Assembly: GCA_937132045.1 (NCBI GenBank)
Contig: CAKZNX010000306.1
Coordinates: 1 to 36,009 of the forward strand
Origin: an uncultured bacterium
GTDB lineage: Bacteria; Armatimonadota; HRBIN16
DNA: 36,009 bases
Direction of reading: 5' to 3'
The notes beneath the pieces are model-generated. The model was not told the DNA's origin and made no database searches. It saw only the letters and a list, made by a program, of their open reading frames with translations. Shown in pieces: positions 1-8,237 of this stretch (its first letter is position 1; every line of letters begins with the position of its first letter). Made by a program: the position numbers and the translations under genes.

Positions 1-344
1 GTGCCGAGTGTGAACGAGCGCTGGAACGTGCCATACGCCCGCTCGATGCGCACATAGTCCTTGCGGCGCTCCTCATCATGGAACTTGCGCTCGCCCTTCA
101 CGCACAGCGTGTCGCCCGTCAGCTCGATTTCCACCTCTTCGGGCTTCACGCCAGGCAGCTCCATGTTGATGGTGATTTCGTTGTCGTCCTCGCGCACATC
201 CACAGCGGGCGCCCACACGTGAGGGAGAGTCGGCTCCGTGCGACGCGCCGCGGGGTTGCCGAAGAACTGATTCATCAACGCGCTCATCTCGCGCTCGAAG
301 CGATTGAGCATGTCGATGGGATCCTCCCAGCGCACCAATGCCAT
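1..344 (-). CDS. Small heat shock protein Hsp20/alpha-crystallin family, C-terminus truncated by window edge
   Basis: Reverse-strand translation MALVRWEDPIDMLNRFEREMSALMNQFFGNPAARR...VDVREDDNEITINMELPGVKPEEVEIELTGDTLCVKGERKF...YGTFQRSFTLG; strong SD AAGGAGGTGACC upstream. Not in the ORF track because no stop lies inside the window. Confidence 0.93.
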   Translation of the reverse strand, partial: MALVRWEDPIDMLNRFEREMSALMNQFFGNPAARRTEPTLPHVWAPAVDVREDDNEITINMELPGVKPEEVEIELTGDTLCVKGERKFHDEERRKDYVRIERAYGTFQRSFTLG

Positions 345-394
345 CGTTGGTCACCTCCTTCTTCGTTGAAGTTTGGTTTTGGCGCTATATTTCG

Positions 395-419
395 CTGCCC
401 GTGGATTGTCCACGGGCAG
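395..419 (-). other. Perfect hairpin in the dnaK-hsp20 intercistronic gap
   Basis: CTGCCCGTGGA-ttg-TCCACGGGCAG, 11-bp perfect stem with a 3-nt loop; no T-tract follows. Confidence 0.7.
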
Positions 420-431
420 ATTGTTTCCGAA

Positions 432-2261
432 TTACTCGGGCTTGAATTCGGCGTCAATCACCTCGCCGTCGCTGGACGAGCCGGTACCACTGCCGCCGGT
501 CTGTGCTCCGGTGCCGGCGTAGCTCTGCGACGCCTGCTCGTACAGCCTCTGCGACAGCTGATACGACGCCTGCTGAAGCGCCTCCATGCGCTGCCGGATG
601 AGGCTGACATCGTTCTTGTTGATCGCGTCGCGCAGGTCGGAAATCGCCTGCTCGATGCGCAGCTTCTCGTCCGAGGGCACGCGGTCGCCCAGGTCGCGCA
701 ACATGCGCTCGGTCTGGTAAGCCAGCGAGTCCGCCTGGTTGCGCACTTCGGCTTCCTCGCGGCGTCGGCGGTCCTCCTCCGCGTGCGACTGAGCCTCCTT
801 GACCATCCGGTCGATCTCGTCGCGCGTCAGGTTGCTGGAGCCGGTGATGGTGATCGCCTGCTGCTTGCTGGTGCCCAGGTCCTTCGCCGACACATGCATG
901 ATGCCGTTCGCGTCGATATCGAAGGTCACCTCGATCTTGGGCACGCCGCGCGGTGCAGGTGGAATGCCCGTCAGATGGAACCGCCCCAGCGTCTTATTGT
1001 CGCGTGCCATCTCGCGCTCACCCTGCAGAACGTGGATCTCCACCTCCGTCTGCCCATCGGCGGCGGTGGTGAAGATTTCGCTCTTGCGGGTCGGAATGGT
1101 GGTGTTGCGCTCGATCAGCTTGGTGAACACCCCACCCAGCGTCTCGATACCCAGCGACAGCGGCGTTACGTCCAGCAGGACGACGTCCTTCACCTCGCCG
1201 CCCAGCACGCCAGCCTGAATCGCTGCGCCGATGGCGACCACCTCATCCGGGTTCACGCCCTTGTTCGGCTCTTTGCCCGTGAGCTTGCGCACCAGCTCCT
1301 GCACGCACGGCATGCGCGTGGCTCCACCGACCAAAATCACCTCGTCTAGGTCCTTCACGTCCAGCTTGGCGTCCTGCAGTGCCTGATGGAACGGACCCTT
1401 CAGCCGGTCCACCAGGTCGGCGGTGAGCTCCTCGAACTTGGCGCGCGTGATCTTGTACAGCAGATGCTTCGGACCCTCTGCATCGGCGGTGATGAACGGC
1501 AGGTTGATCTCGGTCTCTACCATGCTGGAGAGCTCGATCTTCGCCTTCTCTGCCGCCTCACGCAGACGCTGAAGCGCCTGCGGGTCCTTGCGCAGGTCAA
1601 TGCCGGTGTCCTTTTTGAACTCGTCCGCCGCCCAGTTCACGATGCGCATGTCGAAGTCGTCGCCACCCAGGTGGGTATCGCCCGAGGTGGATTTGACCTC
1701 GAAAACGCCGTCGCCCACCTCCAGGATGGACACGTCAAACGTACCGCCACCCAGGTCAAACACCAGGATGGTTTCGTTGGACTTCTTGTCCAGTCCGTAT
1801 GCGAGTGACGCGGCGGTCGGCTCGTTGATAATCCGCAGCACTTTCAGACCAGCGATCTCGCCCGCGTTCTTGGTCGCCGTGCGCTGAGCGTCGTTGAAGT
1901 ACGCCGGTACGGTGATGACCGCAGCATCTACCTTCTCGCCAAGGTACGCCTCCGCGTCCGCCTTCAGCTTCTGCAGGATCATCGCCGAAATCTCTTCCGG
2001 CGTGTACTCCTTGTCGTCGATGCGGATGCGCTCGCGCGTACCCATCTTGCGCTTGATCGAGATGACGGTGCGGTCGGGGTTGATGATTGCCTGTCGCTTC
2101 GCCGCCGCCCCGACAAGTCGCTCACCGGTTTTGCTGAAAGCCACCACAGACGGCGTCAGGCGGCTACCCTCGGCGTTCGGGATTACGACAGGCTCGCCAC
2201 CCTCCATCACCGCAACCACCGAGTTGGTTGTCCCAAGGTCTATACCGACTGTCTTTCCCAT
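432..2261 (-). CDS. dnaK: Chaperone protein DnaK (Hsp70)
   Basis: [32 protein letters not shown]...; [33 protein letters not shown]-terminal [10 protein letters not shown]. Confidence 0.99.
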   Translation of the reverse strand: MGKTVGIDLGTTNSVVAVMEGGEPVVIPNAEGSRLTPSVVAFSKTGERLVGAAAKRQAIINPDRTVISIKRKMGTRERIRIDDKEYTPEEISAMILQKLKADAEAYLGEKVDAAVITVPAYFNDAQRTATKNAGEIAGLKVLRIINEPTAASLAYGLDKKSNETILVFDLGGGTFDVSILEVGDGVFEVKSTSGDTHLGGDDFDMRIVNWAADEFKKDTGIDLRKDPQALQRLREAAEKAKIELSSMVETEINLPFITADAEGPKHLLYKITRAKFEELTADLVDRLKGPFHQALQDAKLDVKDLDEVILVGGATRMPCVQELVRKLTGKEPNKGVNPDEVVAIGAAIQAGVLGGEVKDVVLLDVTPLSLGIETLGGVFTKLIERNTTIPTRKSEIFTTAADGQTEVEIHVLQGEREMARDNKTLGRFHLTGIPPAPRGVPKIEVTFDIDANGIMHVSAKDLGTSKQQAITITGSSNLTRDEIDRMVKEAQSHAEEDRRRREEAEVRNQADSLAYQTERMLRDLGDRVPSDEKLRIEQAISDLRDAINKNDVSLIRQRMEALQQASYQLSQRLYEQASQSYAGTGAQTGGSGTGSSSDGEVIDAEFKPE

Positions 2262-2326
2262 TCCTGTCCTCCGGTTGGATGAGTGCTCTTCCGCGTGTTG
2301 TTCCTCGTTCGGTTCTTCCGTGCATT

Positions 2327-2355
2327 ATTATATCACTTGAGTATGCTCATGTCAA
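2327..2355 (-). promoter_or_regulatory. sigma70-type promoter of dnaK: TTGACA (2350-2355) - 17 nt - TATAAT (2327-2332)
   Basis: Reverse complement reads TTGACATGAGCATACTCAAGTGATATAAT: both hexamers match consensus with a 17-nt spacer, about 70 bp upstream of the dnaK start. Confidence 0.85.
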
Positions 2356-2356
2356 G
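2336..2356 (-). promoter_or_regulatory. HAIR-like operator (HspR-associated inverted repeat)
   Basis: CTTGACA-TGAGCAT-ACTCAAG on the minus strand, 12/14 match to the HAIR consensus CTTGAGT-N7-ACTCAAG, inside the dnaK promoter. Confidence 0.75.
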
Positions 2357-2511
2357 TGATTTTAGGACGAGTAATAGAATATTTTCGATAAAAACCCGGC
2401 GCTCGTCGGGAACACCCAGCTGACCCCAGTAGCCTCCTGAATTCCTGTGCTTACGCGGAGCTACAACTGGCGTCTCGCTATGCCGATACTCTAAGCATAG
2501 GGGGACAACGA

Positions 2512-2889
2512 ATGCGAGAGCCTCAAGAGGAACCCATATCGCGACGTGAGATAAGGCGGCGAGTGTTTCGCTGGACACGTATTCACCGGGTTTACCTGCT
2601 TCCCAATGGACACCGCTGGCGCACCCAGACGATATACCAGCGTCGCACTTCAACGGCGCAGGAGCCTGTCGTCGTGCGGTACCTGTGCGCTCTGCACCCC
2701 CATCTGGAGTTGACCTTGCTGCAATCGCCCGTAGACCACACGCTTCCCGGAGTCGTGCGAACGCCGCACCCCGAGAGACCCGGAAGGTTTCTCGTGCTGT
2801 TCTGCCCGGAGTGCTGCGGAGCAGGATATAACTTCCTCACCTTCCCCATGCCCTACCCCAGCGGTGAACCCCCTCCGCCGCAGACTTAA
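2512..2889 (+). CDS. Hypothetical protein, Arg-rich N-terminus, CPECCG motif
   Basis: ORF of 125 aa with AGGGGG SD-like sequence 5' of ATG; no family recognised; competing minus-strand ORFs exist. Confidence 0.5.
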   Translation: MREPQEEPISRREIRRRVFRWTRIHRVYLLPNGHRWRTQTIYQRRTSTAQEPVVVRYLCALHPHLELTLLQSPVDHTLPGVVRTPHPERPGRFLVLFCPECCGAGYNFLTFPMPYPSGEPPPPQT

Positions 2890-2949
2890 CAGGAACCGGC
2901 ACGGAGTGTGGTGAAGTAACACTGGGCATCTGCCGATGAGGAGGTTCAC

Positions 2950-4617
2950 ATGCCGCCAACTGTTTGCAACGTCGCAAAGCAGCTCGGCTTGCTCGATGAG
3001 GAGCTGATACCGTTCGGGCAGTACAAAGCCAAAGTGCGCCTCAGTGCGCTGGAGCGACTGGCATCCTCGCCTGCTGGCAGGTTAATTGTGGTCACCGCCA
3101 TCACTCCCACACCCGCTGGCGAGGGCAAAACAGTCACCACCATCGGTCTGGGCGACGCTCTGCATCGCCGTGGCGAGCGTGCGTCCGTGTGTATCCGTGA
3201 GCCGTCGCTTGGACCTGTTTTCGGTGTTAAGGGTGGTGGAGCAGGAGGAGGCAGGGCACAGGCATTCCCCGCTGACGACATCAACCTGCATTTCACCGGC
3301 GACTCTCACGCTGTGGCTGCTGCCCACAACCTTCTGGCTGCCCTCATTGAAGCGCACATCTATCATGGCAACAGAGCGGGCTTCGATGTGCACGGCGTCT
3401 GGTGGAACCGTGTGCTGGACGTACCCGACCGCTCCCTGCGCCAGGCAATCACGGGCATCGGCGGCAAGTCGAACGGTGTGCCGCGTGAGACCGGCTTTGA
3501 GATTACCGCCGCCTCGGAGATGATGGCATTGCTGTCGCTGAGTACCGACCTGCACGATCTTCGACGCCGACTGGGGCGCCTTGTGGTGGGAGTCACATCC
3601 GGTGGAAGCCCCATCACCGCTGACGATATCGGCGCGGCTGGCTCGATGGCGGTGCTTCTGCGCGATGCGCTGATGCCTAACCTTGTGCAAACTCTGGAAG
3701 GTACTCCGCTGTTCGTGCATACGGGTCCGTTCGGCAATATCGCCACCGGTTGCAGCTCGGTGCTGGCAGACCGCCTGGCTCTGCAGACCTGCGACTATGT
3801 GGTCACCGAGGCAGGGTTTGGAGCCGACCTGGGCTTCGAGAAGTTCTGCCATATCGTGTCGCCGGTACTTGGCAAGGCGCCAGATGTTGCGGTACTGGTC
3901 ACCACCGTGCGTGCGCTGAAGGTGCACAGCGGGAAATACAAAGTGGTGACCGGCAAGCCGCTTCCGGCGGAACTGGATGCCGAGGACCTATCTGCTCTGG
4001 AGCATGGTAGCAAGAACCTTGAAGCGCACATCCGCATCGTGCACCGGCTGGGTGTGCCGGTGGTCGTGGCAATCAACCGCTTTCCAACCGATTCTGCGGC
4101 GGAGATCGCTCTGCTACAGCGTTTGGCAACCGCTGCAGGAGCCGAAGGTGTGGCAGTTTCCGAAGTCTTCGCGCGCGGCTCGGAGGGAGGGGTTGCGCTG
4201 GCGGAGGCGGTGCGCGAAGTATGCGCACGGGTTGACAACCGGTTCGCGCCCCTGTATACGTGCGATCTGCCTCTGCAGGCAAAGATCGAAACCGTCGCGC
4301 AACAGGTGTACGGTGCGAAGGATGTGCGCTACGAGACCGGAGTGCGATCGCAGCTAAAGCAGTTCGAGCGCTGGGGCTACCAGAGCCTGCCGATATGCCT
4401 GGCGAAGACGCAGTTTTCGCTCTCGCATGACCCCAGTCTGAAGGGTGCACCCAGCGGATTCACCCTGCCCATCACCGACGTTCAGCTCGCAGCTGGTGCG
4501 GGGTTCGTGCGGGTGTTCTGCGGGGACGTCATGACGATGCCCGGTCTGCCAGCCGAGCCAGCTGCCCTGCGCATGGACCTTGACGAGAAAGGGCAAATCA
4601 CCGGCGCCTCCTGGTAG
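2950..4617 (+). CDS. fhs: Formate--tetrahydrofolate ligase
   Basis: VVTAITPTPAGEGKTVTTIGLGDAL, REPSLGPVFGVKGGGAGGG, NLLAALIEAHIYHGN; GAGGAGG SD. Confidence 0.97.
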   Translation: MPPTVCNVAKQLGLLDEELIPFGQYKAKVRLSALERLASSPAGRLIVVTAITPTPAGEGKTVTTIGLGDALHRRGERASVCIREPSLGPVFGVKGGGAGGGRAQAFPADDINLHFTGDSHAVAAAHNLLAALIEAHIYHGNRAGFDVHGVWWNRVLDVPDRSLRQAITGIGGKSNGVPRETGFEITAASEMMALLSLSTDLHDLRRRLGRLVVGVTSGGSPITADDIGAAGSMAVLLRDALMPNLVQTLEGTPLFVHTGPFGNIATGCSSVLADRLALQTCDYVVTEAGFGADLGFEKFCHIVSPVLGKAPDVAVLVTTVRALKVHSGKYKVVTGKPLPAELDAEDLSALEHGSKNLEAHIRIVHRLGVPVVVAINRFPTDSAAEIALLQRLATAAGAEGVAVSEVFARGSEGGVALAEAVREVCARVDNRFAPLYTCDLPLQAKIETVAQQVYGAKDVRYETGVRSQLKQFERWGYQSLPICLAKTQFSLSHDPSLKGAPSGFTLPITDVQLAAGAGFVRVFCGDVMTMPGLPAEPAALRMDLDEKGQITGASW

Positions 4618-4760
4618 AAGGACCTGATGATTCGGGTGCGGCTGTCAACGCCGTGGAAGTCAGGGGCTTTCTGAAGACATGGGTTATTAACCACTATGCA
4701 GGCACTGACGGCAAAATAGGTCAATATCTCGTCATTCGGAGTGAAGCATCTTGAGCCGCA

Positions 4761-4788
4761 GGGCACTGCGCTCTGGAGCGCAGTGCCC
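4761..4788. other. Long perfect hairpin between the convergent fhs and transporter genes
   Basis: GGGCACTGCGCTC-TG-GAGCGCAGTGCCC, 13-bp inverted repeat; possible terminator but no clear U-tract. Confidence 0.55.
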
Positions 4789-4793
4789 ATGAT

Positions 4794-6413
4794 TCAAAGC
4801 ATCCAGGACAGCGCCTTCAGCATCACCTGCGCCACCAAAATCTTGAAGATCAGCGCCACCGGATACAGGCTCGCATAAGCCAGTGTGGGCAGATCGGTCT
4901 CGGATTGCGCTGCCGCTGCACCCAGAGCGGGCGGATTGGTCATGCACGCAGCCAGTGCGCCCATCGCGGCAAGCAAACTCATCCGGTATACCGCCAGCGT
5001 CAGCACCAGCACCAGCAACACGGTGGAAGTGGTGATGAACGCTCCCGCCACGAACAGCCCGGGTCCCTGTTGCTGGAGCACGCGAACGAAATCCGCGCCC
5101 GCGCTCGTTCCAGCGCCTGCAAGGAACAGCATCAAGCCCAGCTCGCGAGTCAGGTTCCTGCCAGCCGGGGGCACATACAGAGCGAGCGGACCGATCCTTC
5201 CGAAGTGCCCCATCAGCAGGCTGACCACGAACGCGCCTCCCGCAGCTCCCATCTTCACCTGAAGACCGTCTGATAGATGAATGGGTACCGAGCCGACTGC
5301 TACGCCCACCATCAACCCGATGAGGAAGGTCACCATGTTCGTTTCGTCTTTGTGCGTGCCTGTTCCCACTGTGTAAGCGAAACGTTCTACACAGTGTCGC
5401 TCTCCTACGATGCGCAGGGTGTCTCCCAGTTCCAGAGCGATGCTTCCCATGGGTGTCAACTCGGCGCCCTGACGGCGAATGCGCGTGATCACCACGCCGT
5501 ACTGCTCCCACACCTTCAGGTCACCGATTCGCTTGCCTGCCAGCCTGCCATCGGTCACATCCACATCCGCGGCAACCACGTTCGGGTTGACGTCCATCGG
5601 CACCTGTGTCTCCTCACCGAGCAACAGCCGCAGTTTTTCCAGTTCCTCCTCCGGTCCAACTGCCATCACCACATCCCCGCAGTGCAGCACGAAGTCGGGT
5701 GAGGCGGCGAAAACGGTGTCCCCGCGGCGCACACGTGAGATGTTGGCGAAGCTCATCCGGTGGGGGTTGACCTCGCGAATGGTCTTGCCGTCGCAATTCG
5801 GGTTGGTGATGACGAACCGTTTTGCCTGCAGGCTTGGTGACTCTTGCTGCTGCTGAGCCTTCCACTGCTCCTCTTCCTGACGAAGGTTTCGGCGCAGCAG
5901 GCGTGGCAGTAACTGCATCAGCAGCACCGTCCCAAGCATGCTGAAGGGATACGCGATACCGTAGCCGACACTGACCACCGAGACGCTGTCAGAGGCGACC
6001 CTTTCTACCGCGTCGATGGCGGCGGCAAGTGCAGGGGTGTTCGTCACGGCACCGGTATACAGTCCGGTTGCGAGCTCCGGTGTAAGCCCCCAAATCCGCG
6101 CTACGGCGGCGGTACTCACTGCGGCTGCCAGTACGCTCACGGCGCCTATCAGCACGAAAGGCACGCCCTGTTTGCGAAAGGCGCGAAAGAAACGAGGACC
6201 TGCTTGCAGCCCGACAGCATAGACGAAGAGCAGCAGTCCGAGGTCACGCACCTCCCGGGGTACCTTGAAGCCGAAGTGCCCAAAGGCGAGTGCAACAAAC
6301 AGCACACCTGCCGTTCCCAGTGAAATGCCGCGAACGGACAGCCTGCCGAGCCAGCATCCGGTGGCGAGGATCAGCAGGAGGACGAACATCTGCTCCTGCC
6401 AGAGTTCGCTCAT
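4794..6413 (-). CDS. AspT/YidE/YbjL-type putative antiporter with two RCK_C (TrkA-C) domains
   Basis: Two membrane halves with repeated motifs TNTPALAAA and TNPPALGAA, and two central RCK_C-like segments (ISRVRRGDTVFAASPDFVLHCGDVVMAVG; ITRIRRQGAELTPMGSIALELGDTLRIVG). Confidence 0.88.
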   Translation of the reverse strand: MSELWQEQMFVLLLILATGCWLGRLSVRGISLGTAGVLFVALAFGHFGFKVPREVRDLGLLLFVYAVGLQAGPRFFRAFRKQGVPFVLIGAVSVLAAAVSTAAVARIWGLTPELATGLYTGAVTNTPALAAAIDAVERVASDSVSVVSVGYGIAYPFSMLGTVLLMQLLPRLLRRNLRQEEEQWKAQQQQESPSLQAKRFVITNPNCDGKTIREVNPHRMSFANISRVRRGDTVFAASPDFVLHCGDVVMAVGPEEELEKLRLLLGEETQVPMDVNPNVVAADVDVTDGRLAGKRIGDLKVWEQYGVVITRIRRQGAELTPMGSIALELGDTLRIVGERHCVERFAYTVGTGTHKDETNMVTFLIGLMVGVAVGSVPIHLSDGLQVKMGAAGGAFVVSLLMGHFGRIGPLALYVPPAGRNLTRELGLMLFLAGAGTSAGADFVRVLQQQGPGLFVAGAFITTSTVLLVLVLTLAVYRMSLLAAMGALAACMTNPPALGAAAAQSETDLPTLAYASLYPVALIFKILVAQVMLKALSWML

Positions 6414-6433
6414 GTCTCACCTCCCGCAGTTAA

Positions 6434-6457
6434 CATACCGCATTCTGTCACGGTATG
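6434..6457 (-). promoter_or_regulatory. Inverted repeat with candidate promoter upstream of the YidE-like gene
   Basis: CATACCG-N10-CGGTATG; the minus strand reads TTGCAT-N17-TATGTT, overlapping the repeat. Confidence 0.4.
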
Positions 6458-6501
6458 CAAATCGCATAGGGAGACGCGAGCAACGGAGGGCGGTTCACCG
6501 G

Positions 6502-7365
6502 CTAAGGGGCAGGCTCGCCGCAGATAGTTTCCACAATGCGGGTAAGGTCTTCCGGATTGTAGAAGTGGATTTCGATGGTGCCTTTGCCGCTGTTCGCACG
6601 AATGCTGACTCGGGTTGCGAGGACGTCTCGCAGACGGTCTTCCAGTGCCTGCACGTGGGGGTCAGAGGAATGTGTTTCACGTGAAACATCCAGGTCCGGC
6701 ACAGACGCCTCACGGGACGCCAGCCGTGCGGCGCGCTCGGTCTCACGAACGCTCCACCCACGCTGAAGGGTCTTGAGGAAAACCTCACGCCTGCGTGACT
6801 CTGGAGCCATCAAAAGCGCACGGGCGTGCCCTTCCGTGATCTTGCCGGAACGTATAGCCGAAAGTATCTCCACTTCGAGCGACAGCAGACGCAGGGTGTT
6901 GGCAACGGCTGTGCGGCTCTTACCCACACGCCTCGCCACCTCCTCCTGCGTCAACCCAAATCGCTCCATCAGCTGCTGATAGGCAAGAGCCTGTTCCACC
7001 GCGTTGATATCCTCGCGCTGAACGTTCTCCACGAGCGCAAGTTCCAGACGTTCTGCGTCGGTCACCGGACGCACAATGGCAGGTACCGTCTCCAGCCCCG
7101 CCAACTGCGCCGCACGCCAGCGCCGTTCCCCCGCCACCAGCCGATAACGACCATCTACAAGCGGCTCCACAAGCACAGGCTGAAGTATACCGTGCTCCCG
7201 AATGGATGCCGCCAGCTCCTCCAAGCCGGCTTCCTCCATCTCGCGTCTCGGCTGATCCGGGTTTGGGCTGATCAGCGAGACCGGGATTTCCGAAGTGACC
7301 TCGTTCGCAGGCTCTGCCGTAGATATCAGTGCTGACAGACCCTTACCCAACCCCCGACGTGTCAT
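6502..7365 (-). CDS. parB: Chromosome partitioning protein ParB (Spo0J family)
   Basis: RGLGKGLSALIS; GERRWRAAQLAGL (ParB/CTPase box); ALVENVQREDINAVEQALAYQQLMERFGLTQEEVARRVGKSR (HTH). Confidence 0.97.
   Translation of the reverse strand: MTRRGLGKGLSALISTAEPANEVTSEIPVSLISPNPDQPRREMEEAGLEELAASIREHGILQPVLVEPLVDGRYRLVAGERRWRAAQLAGLETVPAIVRPVTDAERLELALVENVQREDINAVEQALAYQQLMERFGLTQEEVARRVGKSRTAVANTLRLLSLEVEILSAIRSGKITEGHARALLMAPESRRREVFLKTLQRGWSVRETERAARLASREASVPDLDVSRETHSSDPHVQALEDRLRDVLATRVSIRANSGKGTIEIHFYNPEDLTRIVETICGEPAP
6673..6688. promoter_or_regulatory. parS: parS centromere site
   Basis: TGTTTCACGTGAAACA, exact 16-bp palindromic parS consensus, inside parB and encoding VSRET. Confidence 0.95.
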
Positions 7366-8119
7366 CCTGCATCACCTCCAGAGCGAACTGACGGTACGCC
7401 TCCGCCCCTCGTGACCTGGCGTCGTAAACAACAGCAGGTAAGCCAAAGCTGGGAGCCTCGCTCAGGCGAACGTTTCGCGGGATCACGGCACTGGAGACAG
7501 CTGCCCCGAAGAAGCCACGAACCTCTTCCTCCACCTGCTGTGCCAGACGCAGACGCGGATCCTTCATCGTTAACAACACATGCGCTATGCGTAGATGGGG
7601 GTTGAGCCGACGCCGAACCAATTCCACGGTGCGCATCAGCTGCGTTATGCCCTCCAGCGCATAATACTCACACTGGATCGGCACGATGGCGCGGTCGCAC
7701 GCCGTTAGACAGTTCACCGTGAGCAGACCCAGTGAGGGCGGTGTGTCGAGAAACAGATAATCATAGCGGGATCTGACGGGCTCCAGTGCGGCTTTCAATA
7801 CCTGTTCGCGGCTGATGCGCGTCATCAACTCGATCTCAGCGCCTGCCAGGTCCAGCGTCGAAGGCACCACGTCCAGCCCGGCGATCTCGGTCGGCAGAAT
7901 GACCTCCTCCAGCGGCAGCTCGTCCACCAAAACGTGGTAAACGCTGGCTTCCAGCTTACCCTTCTCAATACCAACTCCGCTGGTCGCATTGCCCTGAGGG
8001 TCCACATCCACCAGCAGCACACGACGACCTGCCAGGGCGATGGCTGCCGACACATTCACTGCCGTCGTTGTCTTGCCAACCCCACCTTTCTGGTTGACTA
8101 CCGCGTAGACAACCCCCAT
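7343..8119 (-). CDS. parA: Chromosome partitioning ATPase ParA (Soj)
   Basis: MGVVYAVVNQKGGVGKTTTAVNVSAAIALAGRRVLLVDVDPQGNATSGVG; start chosen at 8119 with SD GGGGAGGG; 3' end overlaps the parB start. Confidence 0.96.
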   Translation of the reverse strand: MGVVYAVVNQKGGVGKTTTAVNVSAAIALAGRRVLLVDVDPQGNATSGVGIEKGKLEASVYHVLVDELPLEEVILPTEIAGLDVVPSTLDLAGAEIELMTRISREQVLKAALEPVRSRYDYLFLDTPPSLGLLTVNCLTACDRAIVPIQCEYYALEGITQLMRTVELVRRRLNPHLRIAHVLLTMKDPRLRLAQQVEEEVRGFFGAAVSSAVIPRNVRLSEAPSFGLPAVVYDARSRGAEAYRQFALEVMQDDTSGVG

Positions 8120-8177
8120 ACGCGCGCCCTCCCCTGTGCCTTCGGCTTCAACATGCACCCCGTACATTCCTGCACGA

Positions 8178-8206
8178 TTGACTTTTGCACGGTCTGTTGA
8201 TAGACT
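8178..8206 (+). promoter_or_regulatory. Candidate promoter for the exopolysaccharide block: TTGACT-N17-TAGACT
   Basis: TTGACT at 8178-8183, TAGACT at 8201-8206, 17-nt spacer, upstream of the GTG at 8238. Confidence 0.5.
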
Positions 8207-8237
8207 GAAAACACCGTACTGGAGGAACTGCAATCCG

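Noticed and set aside
78-1349. 423-aa plus-strand ORF antisense to dnaK/hsp20
   Set aside because: Antisense to certain genes; no independent SD or domain evidence.
2281-2289. GAGTGCTC resembling half of a CIRCE element upstream of dnaK
   Set aside because: No TTAGCACTC partner at the required 9-nt spacing; the HAIR-like repeat is much better supported.
2890-2949. Possible folate/ZTP-type riboswitch in the fhs leader (contains CTGGGC and short stems)
   Set aside because: Gene function is right for a pfl/ZTP motif, but the 60-nt leader lacks a recognisable 5' ZTP aptamer half; would need an Infernal search (RF01750) to revive.
4761-4788. Calling the 13-bp hairpin a definite bidirectional terminator
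   Set aside because: No T-tract on either strand, so it is left as a structural feature only.
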